This document shows, piece after piece, positions 28,068-37,379 of a stretch of 64,000 nt of DNA. The first letter of the stretch is position 1; the number at the start of each line of letters is the position of its first letter. The DNA comes from an uncultured Prevotellaceae bacterium (GTDB lineage: Bacteria > Bacteroidota > Bacteroidia > Bacteroidales > Bacteroidaceae). The stretch covers positions 1-64,000 of the forward strand of contig CACYQD010000022.1 in the NCBI GenBank assembly GCA_902776475.1, given 5' to 3'. A program made the translations under genes and the position numbers. Under the pieces are notes generated by a model. It ran no database searches, was not told the DNA's origin, and worked only from the letters and a program-made list of their open reading frames with translations.

Positions 28068-31000
28068 ATGATATTATCTACCTTAGTCAAGACCATGCTG
28101 GTCATCAATGAGCTGATGGCCTCCAATGTGGGCACGGTGATGAGCCCTGCCACCAATTTCGACAGTTGGATCGAAATCTACAACCCCTCCGACGAAGACG
28201 TCAACCTCGCCGGGATGTATCTCAGCGACGATGCCGCCAACCTGACCCTCTGGCACCTGCCCCAAGACATCGGCAGCGTGCCCGCCAAGGGCTACAAAGT
28301 CATCTGGATGGGATCCAACAACATCAAGACCACACAGGCTCCCTTCAGCCTTGACTGCGATGGAGGAACCCTCTACCTCAGTGACTCCGACGGACAGTTG
28401 CTGCTCAGCCAGAGTTATCCCGAGGCCATGAGCCGCACCTCCTACGCCCGCAAGACCGACGGTGCTGACGAATGGGGATGGACAGCTGATGCCACTCCAG
28501 GTGCCACCAACGCCACGGCGGCCTTCGCCGACAGGCGCCTCGACCCGCCCGTGGTCAACCAGGACAGCAAGATCTTCACCGGCACGCTGTCTCTGAAAGT
28601 GGATATCCCCGATGGCGCCACACTGGTTTATACCACCGACGGCAGCGTGCCGATGCTGCCCTCCGGCACTCAAGAGCTACCGGAATGGACCAACTTCGTG
28701 GTCAACGGCGACTGCGAAGGGACTGACGTGACCTGCCTCGTCGGCAAGGACGGCAATGGCGGCGGAGCTTTCGAGACCCATATCATCGACGGTGCCGGCT
28801 ACAACGGTTCACGTGGCATCAAGGTTCACTCCGTGGCCAACCCCGGACAGGACTGGGACACCCAGTTCTTCGTCTATACCCCCGACCACATCTGGGCTGC
28901 TGGCGACCGTTACCGTTTCAAGATGAAGGTGCGTGCCGACAGGGCCGCCCACATCTCCGCACAGTCACATACCACACCCGGCAACTACATCCACTGGCAG
29001 ATGCTCGACGGCGGCTACAACGTCACCACCCAGTGGCAGGAAATCAGCTACGAGGGAACGGTGACCAATGAACAGGCCGGAATGAACGGCAATATGCAGA
29101 CCATCGCCTTCAACCTCAACGAGCTCAGGGGAAGTGAGAACAACTATTACTTCGACGACATCTCCTGGGAGGCCTACAACGCCTCTGCCAACGGAACGGT
29201 TGGCACCATCAGCAAGGAAGGGAAATTCAGCATCACCAACACCGCCAACTACTGTTTCCGCCTGTTCCAGGACGGTTGGCTGCCCAGTGTGCCCGTCACC
29301 CGGTCCTACATCAGAACCAACGACAAATACACCATCCCCGTCATCTCCATCGTGGGCAACCCGAAGTATTTCACCGACAGCAAATGGGGCATCGACACCC
29401 AGGGCACCAACGGCCGCACTGGAAATGGACAGAGCACCAAATGCAACTACAACATGGACTGGGAGCGCCCCGTCAACTTCTCCTTCATCACCCCCGAAGG
29501 TGTCATGGCCTACAACCAGGACGTGGAGATCTCCGTCTCCGGCGGATGGACCCGTTCGGCCAACCCCCGCTCCTTCAAGCTGAAATCGGGCAAGGAGTTT
29601 GACGGCCAGAACCGTTTCGACTATACCTTCTTCCCGCAGAAGCCCTACATCAGAAACAAAGTCCTGCTGGTGCGCAACGGCGGCAACGACGTATGGGATC
29701 ACGGAGGGAGCCGTTTCATGGACCCCGCCCTGCAGACCATCATCCAGCGCGCAGGCATCAACCTCGACCTGCAGTCCTATGTGCCCGTCATCGAATATGT
29801 CAACGGTGAATGCCGCGGCGTGCTCAACATGCGCGAGCCCAACAACAAGAAATTCGTGGAGTCCAACTTCGGCTATGACGACGAGAAGATCGACATGTTT
29901 GAGATGAGCGCCGACTCCAACGTGGTCTTCATGGTGGGCACCAGCGAGGTGCTGGAGCGCATCTATGAGCTCGGAGCCGTCTCCACCGACGCCCAGGCCT
30001 ACGAGGAACTGAAGCAGATCCTCGACATCGACGAGTTTATCAACTACATGGCCGTCGAACTCTTCCTGGGCAGCAACGACTGGCCCCACAACAACATCAA
30101 GGGCTTCCGCAGCCAGGACAACGGCCGCTACCGCTTCGTCACCTTCGACCTCGATTTCGCCTTCAACAACAGCAACCCCTTCACGGCTTTCGCCAATGAC
30201 CAGTGGCATACGTTCAACCTCATCTACGACACCAACGAACAGCGGTATGAGGAGATCAAGATCGTCACCTTCTTCCTCAACATGCTCAAGAACGATGACT
30301 TCCGCAGACGATTCATCGACACCTACTGCCTGGTGGGAGGAAGCGTCTTCGACAAGGAACGTGCCACGGCCATCGTCAACGAACTGGCCGACCGCGTGCG
30401 CCCGATGATGCAGCTCACGGGATGGAGCACCCCCGACGGTTCCGCCAACGCCATCATCCAGAAACTGGCCACCCTCAATGAGTCGATGATGACCTGCATG
30501 CAGCAGTTCCAGCCCATGCAACTCAACGGCGTGAGGAAACAAAACGTACAGCTCAAGACCGACACCGAGGGCGCGCACCTCTACGTCAACGGACACGATG
30601 TGCCCTACGCCAGTTTCAAAGGACGCCTGTTCCCGCCCGTGCAGTTGGAGGCCAAGGCACCCGCCGGAAGCCGATTCACAGGATGGCGGAAGACCGGAGC
30701 AGGCAACGTGCTCGTCAGCCTCAACAGCGTCTGGAAATATTATGACCGCGGTGCCTTGTATGGCAGCGGATGGCGCAGCGCCACTTACAATGATGACTCC
30801 TGGTCATCGGGAGAGAGTCCGTTGGGCTACAACATGACGGGCGTGACGACCACCGTCAACTATGGTTCGGATGCCAACCAGAAGAATCCGACCACCTATT
30901 TCCGCAAGACCATCAACTTGCAGAGCGCACCGACCAGCAGCGACATCTTCACACTCGACTACAAGGTGGACGACGGTTGCGTGATTTATGTCAACGGCAC

Positions 31001-32072
31001 CGAGGCCGGACGTGTCAACATGCCCGAAGGCAATGTCAACTACAGCACCTACTCCAGTTCGTATGCCAGCGACACACCTCTCACCGGCTCTATCGCCTTG
31101 TCACCATCCCTCTTCAAGAGCGGCAGCAATGTGATCGCCGTGGAAGTGCACAACAACAGCGCCAACTCCTCCGACCTTTACTGGGCATGTACCCTCAGCA
31201 CGTCGGTGGATTCCTACGAAGAAGGTTTCTATTCCACAGATGCCGTCATCGACCTGCCCAACCTGAGCAATGTGTCTCTGACCGCTTGCTTCGAACCGCT
31301 GTCAGACGAGGAGCGTGAGCAACAGCACATCACGCCCGTCCGCATCAATGAGGTGAGCGCCGCCAACAACATCCACGTGAATGAGTACTGGAAGAAGAAC
31401 GACTGGGTGGAACTCTACAACACCACCGACCAACCCATCGACGTGGAGGGCATGTACCTCACCGACAACATCGAGAAACCCAAGAAATACCAGATCACCA
31501 AGGGTGAAAGTCAGGCTGAGACCATCATTCCGCCCCACGGCTATCTGATTATCTGGTGCGACAAACAGGACCCCATCAGCCAGTTGCACGCCTCCTTCAA
31601 ACTCGGCAACGAGGACGGAGATGTCATGCTGACAGCCGAAGACGGGTCGTGGAGGGACCGTCTGACCTATACCACCATGAAAGAAGACGAGACCGTGGGA
31701 CGCTATCCCGACGGCACCGGACAGGTGTTTGTCATGAATTATCCCACCATCGCCCAGACCAACATGAAGACGAGCTACCATGTCTCCATCGGGCAGTTCG
31801 GCGAGGATGGCATCGGCGAGGTGTATGCACAGGCAGCCAACAACCTCACCGTGCGCTATGTGCTCGGATCACTCATCATCCGCGGCGACCTGTCGGAGAA
31901 CGTGAGCATCGACTTCTTCAACCTCGCCGGACAACGCATCGGCCAGAGCCAGACCAAATTGGTCAACGGCTATGCGGAATGTCCTGTGGGACAGTTGACC
32001 TCCGGCTGTTACATCGCCCGCGTCAGCGACGCTCACGGCCACAGCAAGGCCTGCAAGTTCGTGAAGGATTAA
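28068..32072 (+). CDS. large lamin-tail / CotH-kinase-like surface protein
   Basis: The protein has about 1334 residues. Domains in order are an LTD domain (VINELMASN ... WIEIYNPSDEDV), a chitobiase-C/FN3-like segment (YTTDGSVPM) and a carbohydrate-binding-like domain. A CotH-type kinase-like domain follows (DVEISVSGGWTRS, RNKVLLVRNGG, FVTFDLDFAFNN), then a bacterial repeat/CBM-like region and a second LTD (RINEVSAANN ... WVELYNTTDQPI). The tail IDFFNLAGQRI ... SGCYIARV is of type IX sorting style. It should be a cell-surface protein, yet no normal signal peptide is visible at ATG 28068 or at the earlier in-frame ATG 28002. CotH relatives phosphorylate or decorate surface proteins. Followed by a strong terminator. 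Confidence 0.8.
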   Translation: MILSTLVKTMLVINELMASNVGTVMSPATNFDSWIEIYNPSDEDVNLAGMYLSDDAANLTLWHLPQDIGSVPAKGYKVIWMGSNNIKTTQAPFSLDCDGGTLYLSDSDGQLLLSQSYPEAMSRTSYARKTDGADEWGWTADATPGATNATAAFADRRLDPPVVNQDSKIFTGTLSLKVDIPDGATLVYTTDGSVPMLPSGTQELPEWTNFVVNGDCEGTDVTCLVGKDGNGGGAFETHIIDGAGYNGSRGIKVHSVANPGQDWDTQFFVYTPDHIWAAGDRYRFKMKVRADRAAHISAQSHTTPGNYIHWQMLDGGYNVTTQWQEISYEGTVTNEQAGMNGNMQTIAFNLNELRGSENNYYFDDISWEAYNASANGTVGTISKEGKFSITNTANYCFRLFQDGWLPSVPVTRSYIRTNDKYTIPVISIVGNPKYFTDSKWGIDTQGTNGRTGNGQSTKCNYNMDWERPVNFSFITPEGVMAYNQDVEISVSGGWTRSANPRSFKLKSGKEFDGQNRFDYTFFPQKPYIRNKVLLVRNGGNDVWDHGGSRFMDPALQTIIQRAGINLDLQSYVPVIEYVNGECRGVLNMREPNNKKFVESNFGYDDEKIDMFEMSADSNVVFMVGTSEVLERIYELGAVSTDAQAYEELKQILDIDEFINYMAVELFLGSNDWPHNNIKGFRSQDNGRYRFVTFDLDFAFNNSNPFTAFANDQWHTFNLIYDTNEQRYEEIKIVTFFLNMLKNDDFRRRFIDTYCLVGGSVFDKERATAIVNELADRVRPMMQLTGWSTPDGSANAIIQKLATLNESMMTCMQQFQPMQLNGVRKQNVQLKTDTEGAHLYVNGHDVPYASFKGRLFPPVQLEAKAPAGSRFTGWRKTGAGNVLVSLNSVWKYYDRGALYGSGWRSATYNDDSWSSGESPLGYNMTGVTTTVNYGSDANQKNPTTYFRKTINLQSAPTSSDIFTLDYKVDDGCVIYVNGTEAGRVNMPEGNVNYSTYSSSYASDTPLTGSIALSPSLFKSGSNVIAVEVHNNSANSSDLYWACTLSTSVDSYEEGFYSTDAVIDLPNLSNVSLTACFEPLSDEEREQQHITPVRINEVSAANNIHVNEYWKKNDWVELYNTTDQPIDVEGMYLTDNIEKPKKYQITKGESQAETIIPPHGYLIIWCDKQDPISQLHASFKLGNEDGDVMLTAEDGSWRDRLTYTTMKEDETVGRYPDGTGQVFVMNYPTIAQTNMKTSYHVSIGQFGEDGIGEVYAQAANNLTVRYVLGSLIIRGDLSENVSIDFFNLAGQRIGQSQTKLVNGYAECPVGQLTSGCYIARVSDAHGHSKACKFVKD

Positions 32073-32095
32073 AATCTTCCACAGATGATATCATT

Positions 32096-32134
32096 AGGTT
32101 GACAGGAAGTCCGGACTTCCTGTCAACCTTTTTT
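32096..32134 (+). terminator. terminator after the lamin-tail gene
   Basis: A perfect palindrome (AGGTTGACAGGAAGT pairing with ACTTCCTGTCAACCT) is followed by TTTTT. The next 80 bases up to the promoter at 32218 hold nothing I recognise. Confidence 0.92.
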
Positions 32135-32217
32135 ATGAACCTACAAAGGCAAAATCCAACCCTCATCAAAACACATGAAAAAAACGAAAGAAAAGGGGAA
32201 AACTATGTCTAAAAAAT

Positions 32218-32248
32218 TTTGATATAACCGAAAAAAAATGTATTTTTG
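32218..32248 (+). promoter_or_regulatory. promoter of the large surface protein
   Basis: TTTG (32218-32221), 19-base spacer, TATTTTTG (32241-32248): a full consensus match. The leader is about 75 bases and AT-rich. Confidence 0.88.
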
Positions 32249-32328
32249 CAACTGATATACCTTAATAACGACACAAACAAAAGAAAACAAACGATAATCT
32301 GTCTATTACTAACTTAAAACTAACAAGT

Positions 32329-35268
32329 ATGAAGAAACTCTATTCTTTATTAGTCATGTTGATCATGGCTGTTGGCGTTAGTGCTCAGACCAGCACATTG
32401 ACGCTGAATGGAAGTGAAGTTTCCGAACCGGAGGGGTATTTTACCCATGACACCGAAGGAAAATTCAACTTCAGCAACAAATTCAAAGATGCCGAGTACG
32501 CAGGAATCACGTTCACGAAAGGCCTGAAGATGGAACGCTCAACCAAAGTGTTGTTTACAAGCGCCAAAGGCCCATCTACAGTGACCATCGTACAGTCAAC
32601 TTGGGCTCCAGATGACAAACCAATCCAGACCATCAAGTTCGATGGCACTGAATTGGCCGTGGACGATGCTGAACCGGGTACAGGATGCCTCATCTACACC
32701 CTTGCCAACGTGGGAGTTGGCAACCATGCCATCACCCAAGGTTCTGGTGAGTCAGGTATCTTCTACGTGAAAGTCGTGACCACCGACACACAAGACGACG
32801 CTTTCAAGGCGCTGATCAAAGCTGCCGAGGATCTTGTTGACGAGAATGCCGTGGCTGTTGCCAAACTCAAGGAAGCCATTGACGCAGCCAACATCGCTGC
32901 GGGAACCGACGCTGACAAGGCCGCCCTTCAGGCTGCCATCGACCAGTTCAAGGCCGACAACGCTGACCAGGAGAGTGACCAGACTCCAAAGGTTGGAACA
33001 GAGCCAAAAAATTGGACAGGTGCTTCCGGCTGGTGCAGCACAACGTTTGCTCCAGCTATCGTTACATACGATAATCGTACAGTCCAACTCGTAGAGAACT
33101 ACAATGGTAGCAGTGGTAGCGTGACTGGCAAGATTTTCTATCAGACCATCTCCGGATTGGAGAATGGAAAATACAAAGTCGGTTTCTATGCAAACGCTTT
33201 CTCTACAGCCGATCGTGATGCAGCCGTTGAAACAGGCATGGCCGATGGCGCTGATGACGTAGCCTATGTCTATGCCAACGAAAACGAGAAGTTTATCATT
33301 GCCCACCGCGCCACCTCAACGCAAGAGAATGGCTTCTACACCTTTGATGTGGAAGTGAAAGACGGAAAGATTGAGTTGGGTATGGCTAAAGCCAAGGAAG
33401 GCACCAACTGGCACACGTTGCAGATCTATCAGCTGACTTGGTTCACTACCGCCAAGGAGGTTTATGCAAAGGATCAGCAAGAGCTGAGCGACCTCATCGC
33501 TGAGGCCAAGAAACTGACGGGCGAAAACGGAAAGGCCGAATTCGAGGAGGCTCTGGCTGCCGCTGAGGAGGCTACCGATGCCAAGAAGGACTGGTACAAC
33601 ATCAAAGAGATTGAGCAAATCATCTCCGATTTGAAAGCTGCCATGAAGGCCTACAAGCGTGCCAACATCGTCATCCCAGAGGGCAAATACTATCTCGTAG
33701 CTATGGAACTGGAAGACAACAACCTGATGGCTGCCGGTAAGAGCTGGGGCACACGGGGTATCGTCAACGACAAGGGCCTCGACTTGAATTTCATCTACAA
33801 TGAAGCTGCAGAGAATTACTTCATCGAGACCAATGTTTACAATGGTTCTGACAAACACTTCTTAGGCGAAAACCTCTTCATGGATAGCCCTGCATACGGA
33901 TGGAATATCACCGAGGATGAGGTCTATGGCCACAATATATGGGTCAAGGTTGGTGAAGCAAAGAAATACCTCGGCGTTAACGCCAACAGCGAACTTGCTT
34001 TAGTAGATGCTCCTTACGCATGGGGATTCTTCTATGCCGACCAGTGGGAAAAGACGATTAAGGAAGAAGGTCTGGAGGCCATGAAGGAAGCCACAAAGAA
34101 CAAACCTGTTGATGCCACCTTCCTGCTGAAGGATCCTCAGTTCAACCGCAACGACCACCGCTGGGAGGCTTGGACGGTGAGCGATGATTGCACCAACGTG
34201 AACCTTGGCGGCGGATGCGATGGAAACAATGGCAATGGTTGCGCTGAGAGTTATCACAGTGTTTTCACCATCAGCCAGACCATCAAGAATGCTCCTGCCG
34301 GTGTTTACCAGTTGACAGCACAAGGTTTCTTCCGCCAAGATAAAAAAGAAGTAGCTAAAGATGTGTTCGAGTCGATCACTGAACCGACTCCACTCTTCTT
34401 CGCCAACGACAAGACCGCTGAGGTACTTGCCCGTACAGGCACGGAGAATAACATGACGGAAGCTGGTATTGCGTTTGAGGGTGGTAGTTACAAACTTCCA
34501 CAGCCCATCGAGTTCGTGCTCGACGAGGATGGTGACATCACTGTCGGTATCAAGAACGAGACCGCTGTCTGGCAGTGGGTGATCTTCGACAACTTCCAGC
34601 TGACTTACCTCGGCCCGAAGGTTGCAGAAACTGCCGCTATCAGCGACAAGGACAAGGAAGCTCCAGCTGCCGGTGTATATCCCACCATCACCAGCGACGT
34701 GAAACTGCTCAAGGGCCTCAACACCCTCGTGCTGCCGTTCACCACCACTGCTGCTGAACTGGGCGCCAAGAGAGTGCTGAAATATGACGGCACAACTGAA
34801 AACGGCAAGGTGATCAACTTCAGCACCGTGACCGAACTTGCTGCCAATACTCCGTACTGCGTCTTCATGGATGCCGACAAGACCTTGGCTGACTTCGAGA
34901 ACAAGACCGTTGTTGAACCGACCGACCTCACCGTAGCTGACAACAACTACAGCTTCGTGGGAACCTACACCGCTTATGCCAAGGGTGAGTCTCCCATTGC
35001 AGCAGGCGACTTCATCGCCGGCGAGAAGGGCTTCGTGAAAGCCAATGGCGGCAACGCCATCGCTGCCTACCGTGCATACCTGAAGAAGGGTGCTGGCGAT
35101 CCCGCACCGACATTCTGCATCGACGGTGAGTTTGTTGACGGCATCGAGGCCATCGAGATGGCTGCCGGCCTGACCAACAGCGAGATCTACAACCTCAACG
35201 GCCAGCGGGTGAACAAGGCCCAGAAGGGCATCTACATCATCAATGGCAAGAAGGTTGCCGTGAAGTAA
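32329..35268 (+). CDS. large secreted surface protein with FIVAR-like helices and sorting tail
   Basis: The 979-residue protein has a signal peptide (MKKLYSLLVMLIMAVGVSA-Q). It contains helical FIVAR-like segments (FKALIKAAEDLVDENAVAVA, and about 385-445 LSDLIAEAKKL ... LKAAMKAY) and several beta-sandwich domains, two of which read like carbohydrate-binding folds (SGLENGKYKVGFYANAF; NAPAGVYQLTAQGFF). The end, IYNLNGQRVNKAQKGIYIIN and GKKVAVK, is the form common in Prevotella exoproteins sorted by type IX secretion. Codon use is less GC-rich than in the neighbouring lamin-tail gene. It is probably an adhesin or glycan-binding protein; no catalytic motif is visible. A small peptide gene follows without an intervening terminator. 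Confidence 0.8.
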   Translation: MKKLYSLLVMLIMAVGVSAQTSTLTLNGSEVSEPEGYFTHDTEGKFNFSNKFKDAEYAGITFTKGLKMERSTKVLFTSAKGPSTVTIVQSTWAPDDKPIQTIKFDGTELAVDDAEPGTGCLIYTLANVGVGNHAITQGSGESGIFYVKVVTTDTQDDAFKALIKAAEDLVDENAVAVAKLKEAIDAANIAAGTDADKAALQAAIDQFKADNADQESDQTPKVGTEPKNWTGASGWCSTTFAPAIVTYDNRTVQLVENYNGSSGSVTGKIFYQTISGLENGKYKVGFYANAFSTADRDAAVETGMADGADDVAYVYANENEKFIIAHRATSTQENGFYTFDVEVKDGKIELGMAKAKEGTNWHTLQIYQLTWFTTAKEVYAKDQQELSDLIAEAKKLTGENGKAEFEEALAAAEEATDAKKDWYNIKEIEQIISDLKAAMKAYKRANIVIPEGKYYLVAMELEDNNLMAAGKSWGTRGIVNDKGLDLNFIYNEAAENYFIETNVYNGSDKHFLGENLFMDSPAYGWNITEDEVYGHNIWVKVGEAKKYLGVNANSELALVDAPYAWGFFYADQWEKTIKEEGLEAMKEATKNKPVDATFLLKDPQFNRNDHRWEAWTVSDDCTNVNLGGGCDGNNGNGCAESYHSVFTISQTIKNAPAGVYQLTAQGFFRQDKKEVAKDVFESITEPTPLFFANDKTAEVLARTGTENNMTEAGIAFEGGSYKLPQPIEFVLDEDGDITVGIKNETAVWQWVIFDNFQLTYLGPKVAETAAISDKDKEAPAAGVYPTITSDVKLLKGLNTLVLPFTTTAAELGAKRVLKYDGTTENGKVINFSTVTELAANTPYCVFMDADKTLADFENKTVVEPTDLTVADNNYSFVGTYTAYAKGESPIAAGDFIAGEKGFVKANGGNAIAAYRAYLKKGAGDPAPTFCIDGEFVDGIEAIEMAAGLTNSEIYNLNGQRVNKAQKGIYIINGKKVAVK

Positions 35269-35280
35269 GTAACCTTGATT

Positions 35281-35312
35281 TCCTCCCGGATGCCTCCGGG
35301 TTTCCGGGAGGA
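35281..35312 (+). other. inverted repeat without T-tract between surface protein and peptide gene
   Basis: TCCTCCCGGA pairs perfectly with TCCGGGAGGA around a 12-base loop. No run of T follows, so it is more likely an mRNA-stabilising or processing hairpin than a terminator, allowing read-through to the 59-aa gene. Confidence 0.6.
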
Positions 35313-35355
35313 TCAAGATAACGAATAATCTGAAACCCATTAAATACAAACCATT

Positions 35356-35535
35356 ATGAAGAAGATTTATTCATCACCAGCCATCAAGGAGAGGAAAATG
35401 TCGATGAAGTATTTCATGAGCACGACAAGTATTACCCCCAGTGGCGAGGGTACTGACAAATGGGATCAGGAGATTGACGAGGAAAGCCAAGGCACAGACG
35501 AGCCCGCTCGCTCCTCCAAACAAAGTCTTTGGTAA
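35356..35535 (+). CDS. 59-aa MKKxYxxP-type small protein
   Basis: The complete ORF starts MKKIYSSPAIKERKMSMKYF, then MSTTSITPSGEGTDKWDQEI, and ends with an acidic stretch and SSKQSLW. It has no hydrophobic helix or classical signal peptide. The layout (MKK-x-Y-x-x-P, a basic/amphipathic leader-like half, a small-residue S/T/G junction, then an acidic variable tail) resembles short proteins of unknown function that I recall as common in Bacteroidales. It might be a peptide precursor or a regulatory peptide. It follows the large surface-protein gene by 87 bases and ends 30 bases before a terminator, so it looks like the second gene of that transcript. Confidence 0.6.
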   Translation: MKKIYSSPAIKERKMSMKYFMSTTSITPSGEGTDKWDQEIDEESQGTDEPARSSKQSLW

Positions 35536-35564
35536 TCTCCACGACATTTGAAGAATCAGCATTG

Positions 35565-35599
35565 AAGGCATCCGAGGGACTCTCGGGTGCCTTTGTTTT
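35565..35599 (+). terminator. terminator after the 59-aa gene
   Basis: AAGGCATCCGAG pairs with CTCGGGTGCCTT (one G-T) around GGACT and is followed by TTGTTTT. It lies between convergent genes. Confidence 0.8.
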
Positions 35600-35611
35600 G
35601 TCCCTAAAAAA

Positions 35612-37378
35612 CTATTCTTCTGCTTCCGGGTTCAGGTTTAGGATAATATTGACCACCCTCATCACGTCAGACACGTTGATGGCTTGGTCGGCATTGAGGT
35701 CAGCATTCTCAAAGACAAAAGTCTGCACCTCATTCCCAAGAATGTGATTGACGATGGCCATGACATCAGCTACATTCACCAGCCCATCATCATTGACATC
35801 ACCCAACAAAATCTCACGGGGGAGTTCACCAATGCCCCTGAACACAAAGGATATCGTGCCATCGTCATTCAGCGTAATCTCCTCCACGGAAGAATCCAAA
35901 AAATACGTGCCGTTGGTGTTTTTGTTATAGAGTTTGGCTGCAGGCGTCGTCGTGGGTCCAAAAGCATTGATATCACCGAAAGGGAAGGGATCCTGTGCCA
36001 GGCCATAATCATAGTATTTCTTTGTATTAGGATTCAACTGGTATTCATTATCCGCGGGAATCCATGTCATGCGCTGATGGTTAGGATCATCGTTGGGCTT
36101 GTTGTTCTTCCATGCGGTAGCGTTGTAGTCCACATGGACGATAAGCAGTCCGCCGCCCGACAGACTCGTATCCCAACCTGTCTGGTATCGGTTTTCCAAC
36201 AGGAAATACTCGTTTTTGTTGCCCTTATTATAGATAATGTAGGCTTCGCCGCCGTCCTGCAGGGGTTTCATATTCTTCACCCACTGTGAGTTGAGCAGTT
36301 CCACAGGAGTTTTCCAACCTGCCAACCATCGCTCATAACTGGTATATCCAGCAGGTTGATAACCCCGGTCGTTATAGTTCCCATGATCCAGCAAATCCCA
36401 GTTCCACATGCCCTGACCGCCACTGAAATCCGTATCATAGAAATCAGGATAGCCCAGACAATGACTGAACTCATGGCATATCGTACCTATGCCTGAGACG
36501 AGGTTCAACCCATTGAGTTCTGGTCCACAGGCATAAGTGTCAATGGTCACGCCATCGAGTTTCAGCGCTCCAGTGCCGTCACCTCTCGACTTCGCATAAG
36601 AGAGTTTCCACGTATGCGGCCAGATGGTGTCCGCCGACCCGCCGTCAGCCTCGCCCTTCCCGGCATAAACCACATACACCTGATCGACGTAACCGTTGCC
36701 ATCCCAGTCATAGTCTGCGAAATTGACCTGACTATTGGCCTGTTGGCAGGCTTCGATGACCATCGATGCCGGATGACTGTCACCGCCATTGCTCTTGTTG
36801 CCGCCATAGTATACCCTATTGTTGGAAACATTGACGGGTCCAACAACATCGAAAGTCAGTTCAAACTGTCCCTCACTTTGTGCATAGAAATAATCACGCA
36901 CCGACCCTTTGAACCTGTCATAGGAGAAATTCTCCTCGTTGGCGATGCGTTCGAAAAGTCCATCGGCATCTTCCATGGTAAAAGTGATATCAGCGAAATT
37001 GACCAGGATGATGAGACCTCTTTTCTGACCAAAATAGCTCCCTACCTCACCGACCCTGTTCAGTCCAAGCCGATGGGAAAACCCTTCGTTGAATTCCCGT
37101 CTTCGCTGATCTGCCCGAAGCTTAAGCGCATTGACATCCACGCTCTCGAAGACTCCCAGCTGTCTTTCCTGGAAAGCCCTTCCGTCAGCAGCCACCCAAC
37201 AATGGGCATGCTCGTCGCCGACGAGTTGCACTTCGACTGTCGTCCCATCAGACAGGGAAATCTGCCGTTTGATGCCAGGCATGGCCGGAACAGCCTCCGT
37301 TGCTATTGTCATCAAAGACAACAGCAACAGCAAAAGCCCACGCAGAGCCCAACCACTCCGAACCATGATCGTCATCAT
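35612..37378 (-). CDS. M6-family metalloprotease with C-terminal dockerin
   Basis: The 588-residue exported protein has an N-terminal hydrophobic signal (ALRGLLLLLLSLMTIATEAV). The pro-region and M6 (immune inhibitor A-like) catalytic domain follow, with the zinc motif HEFSHCLGYPD at about residue 310, preceded by GIGTIC. The last 60 residues form a type I dockerin: first calcium loop GDVNDDGLVNVADV, second ADLNADQAINVSDV, each followed by a helix. No type IX tail is present, so anchoring differs from the other exoproteins here. The start could also be 37375 or 37366. It begins one base after the stop of a longer paralogue, so the two M6 genes form an operon and arose by tandem duplication. 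Confidence 0.88.
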   Translation of the reverse strand: MMTIMVRSGWALRGLLLLLLSLMTIATEAVPAMPGIKRQISLSDGTTVEVQLVGDEHAHCWVAADGRAFQERQLGVFESVDVNALKLRADQRRREFNEGFSHRLGLNRVGEVGSYFGQKRGLIILVNFADITFTMEDADGLFERIANEENFSYDRFKGSVRDYFYAQSEGQFELTFDVVGPVNVSNNRVYYGGNKSNGGDSHPASMVIEACQQANSQVNFADYDWDGNGYVDQVYVVYAGKGEADGGSADTIWPHTWKLSYAKSRGDGTGALKLDGVTIDTYACGPELNGLNLVSGIGTICHEFSHCLGYPDFYDTDFSGGQGMWNWDLLDHGNYNDRGYQPAGYTSYERWLAGWKTPVELLNSQWVKNMKPLQDGGEAYIIYNKGNKNEYFLLENRYQTGWDTSLSGGGLLIVHVDYNATAWKNNKPNDDPNHQRMTWIPADNEYQLNPNTKKYYDYGLAQDPFPFGDINAFGPTTTPAAKLYNKNTNGTYFLDSSVEEITLNDDGTISFVFRGIGELPREILLGDVNDDGLVNVADVMAIVNHILGNEVQTFVFENADLNADQAINVSDVMRVVNIILNLNPEAEE

Positions 37379-37379
37379 A

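Noticed and set aside
28965-30596. 543-codon open frame on the minus strand
   Set aside because: Antisense shadow of the lamin-tail/CotH gene with no recognisable domain, and no promoter.
35281-35312. Hairpin after the 979-aa gene as terminator
   Set aside because: The stem is good but no T-tract follows on either strand; kept only as an RNA structure.
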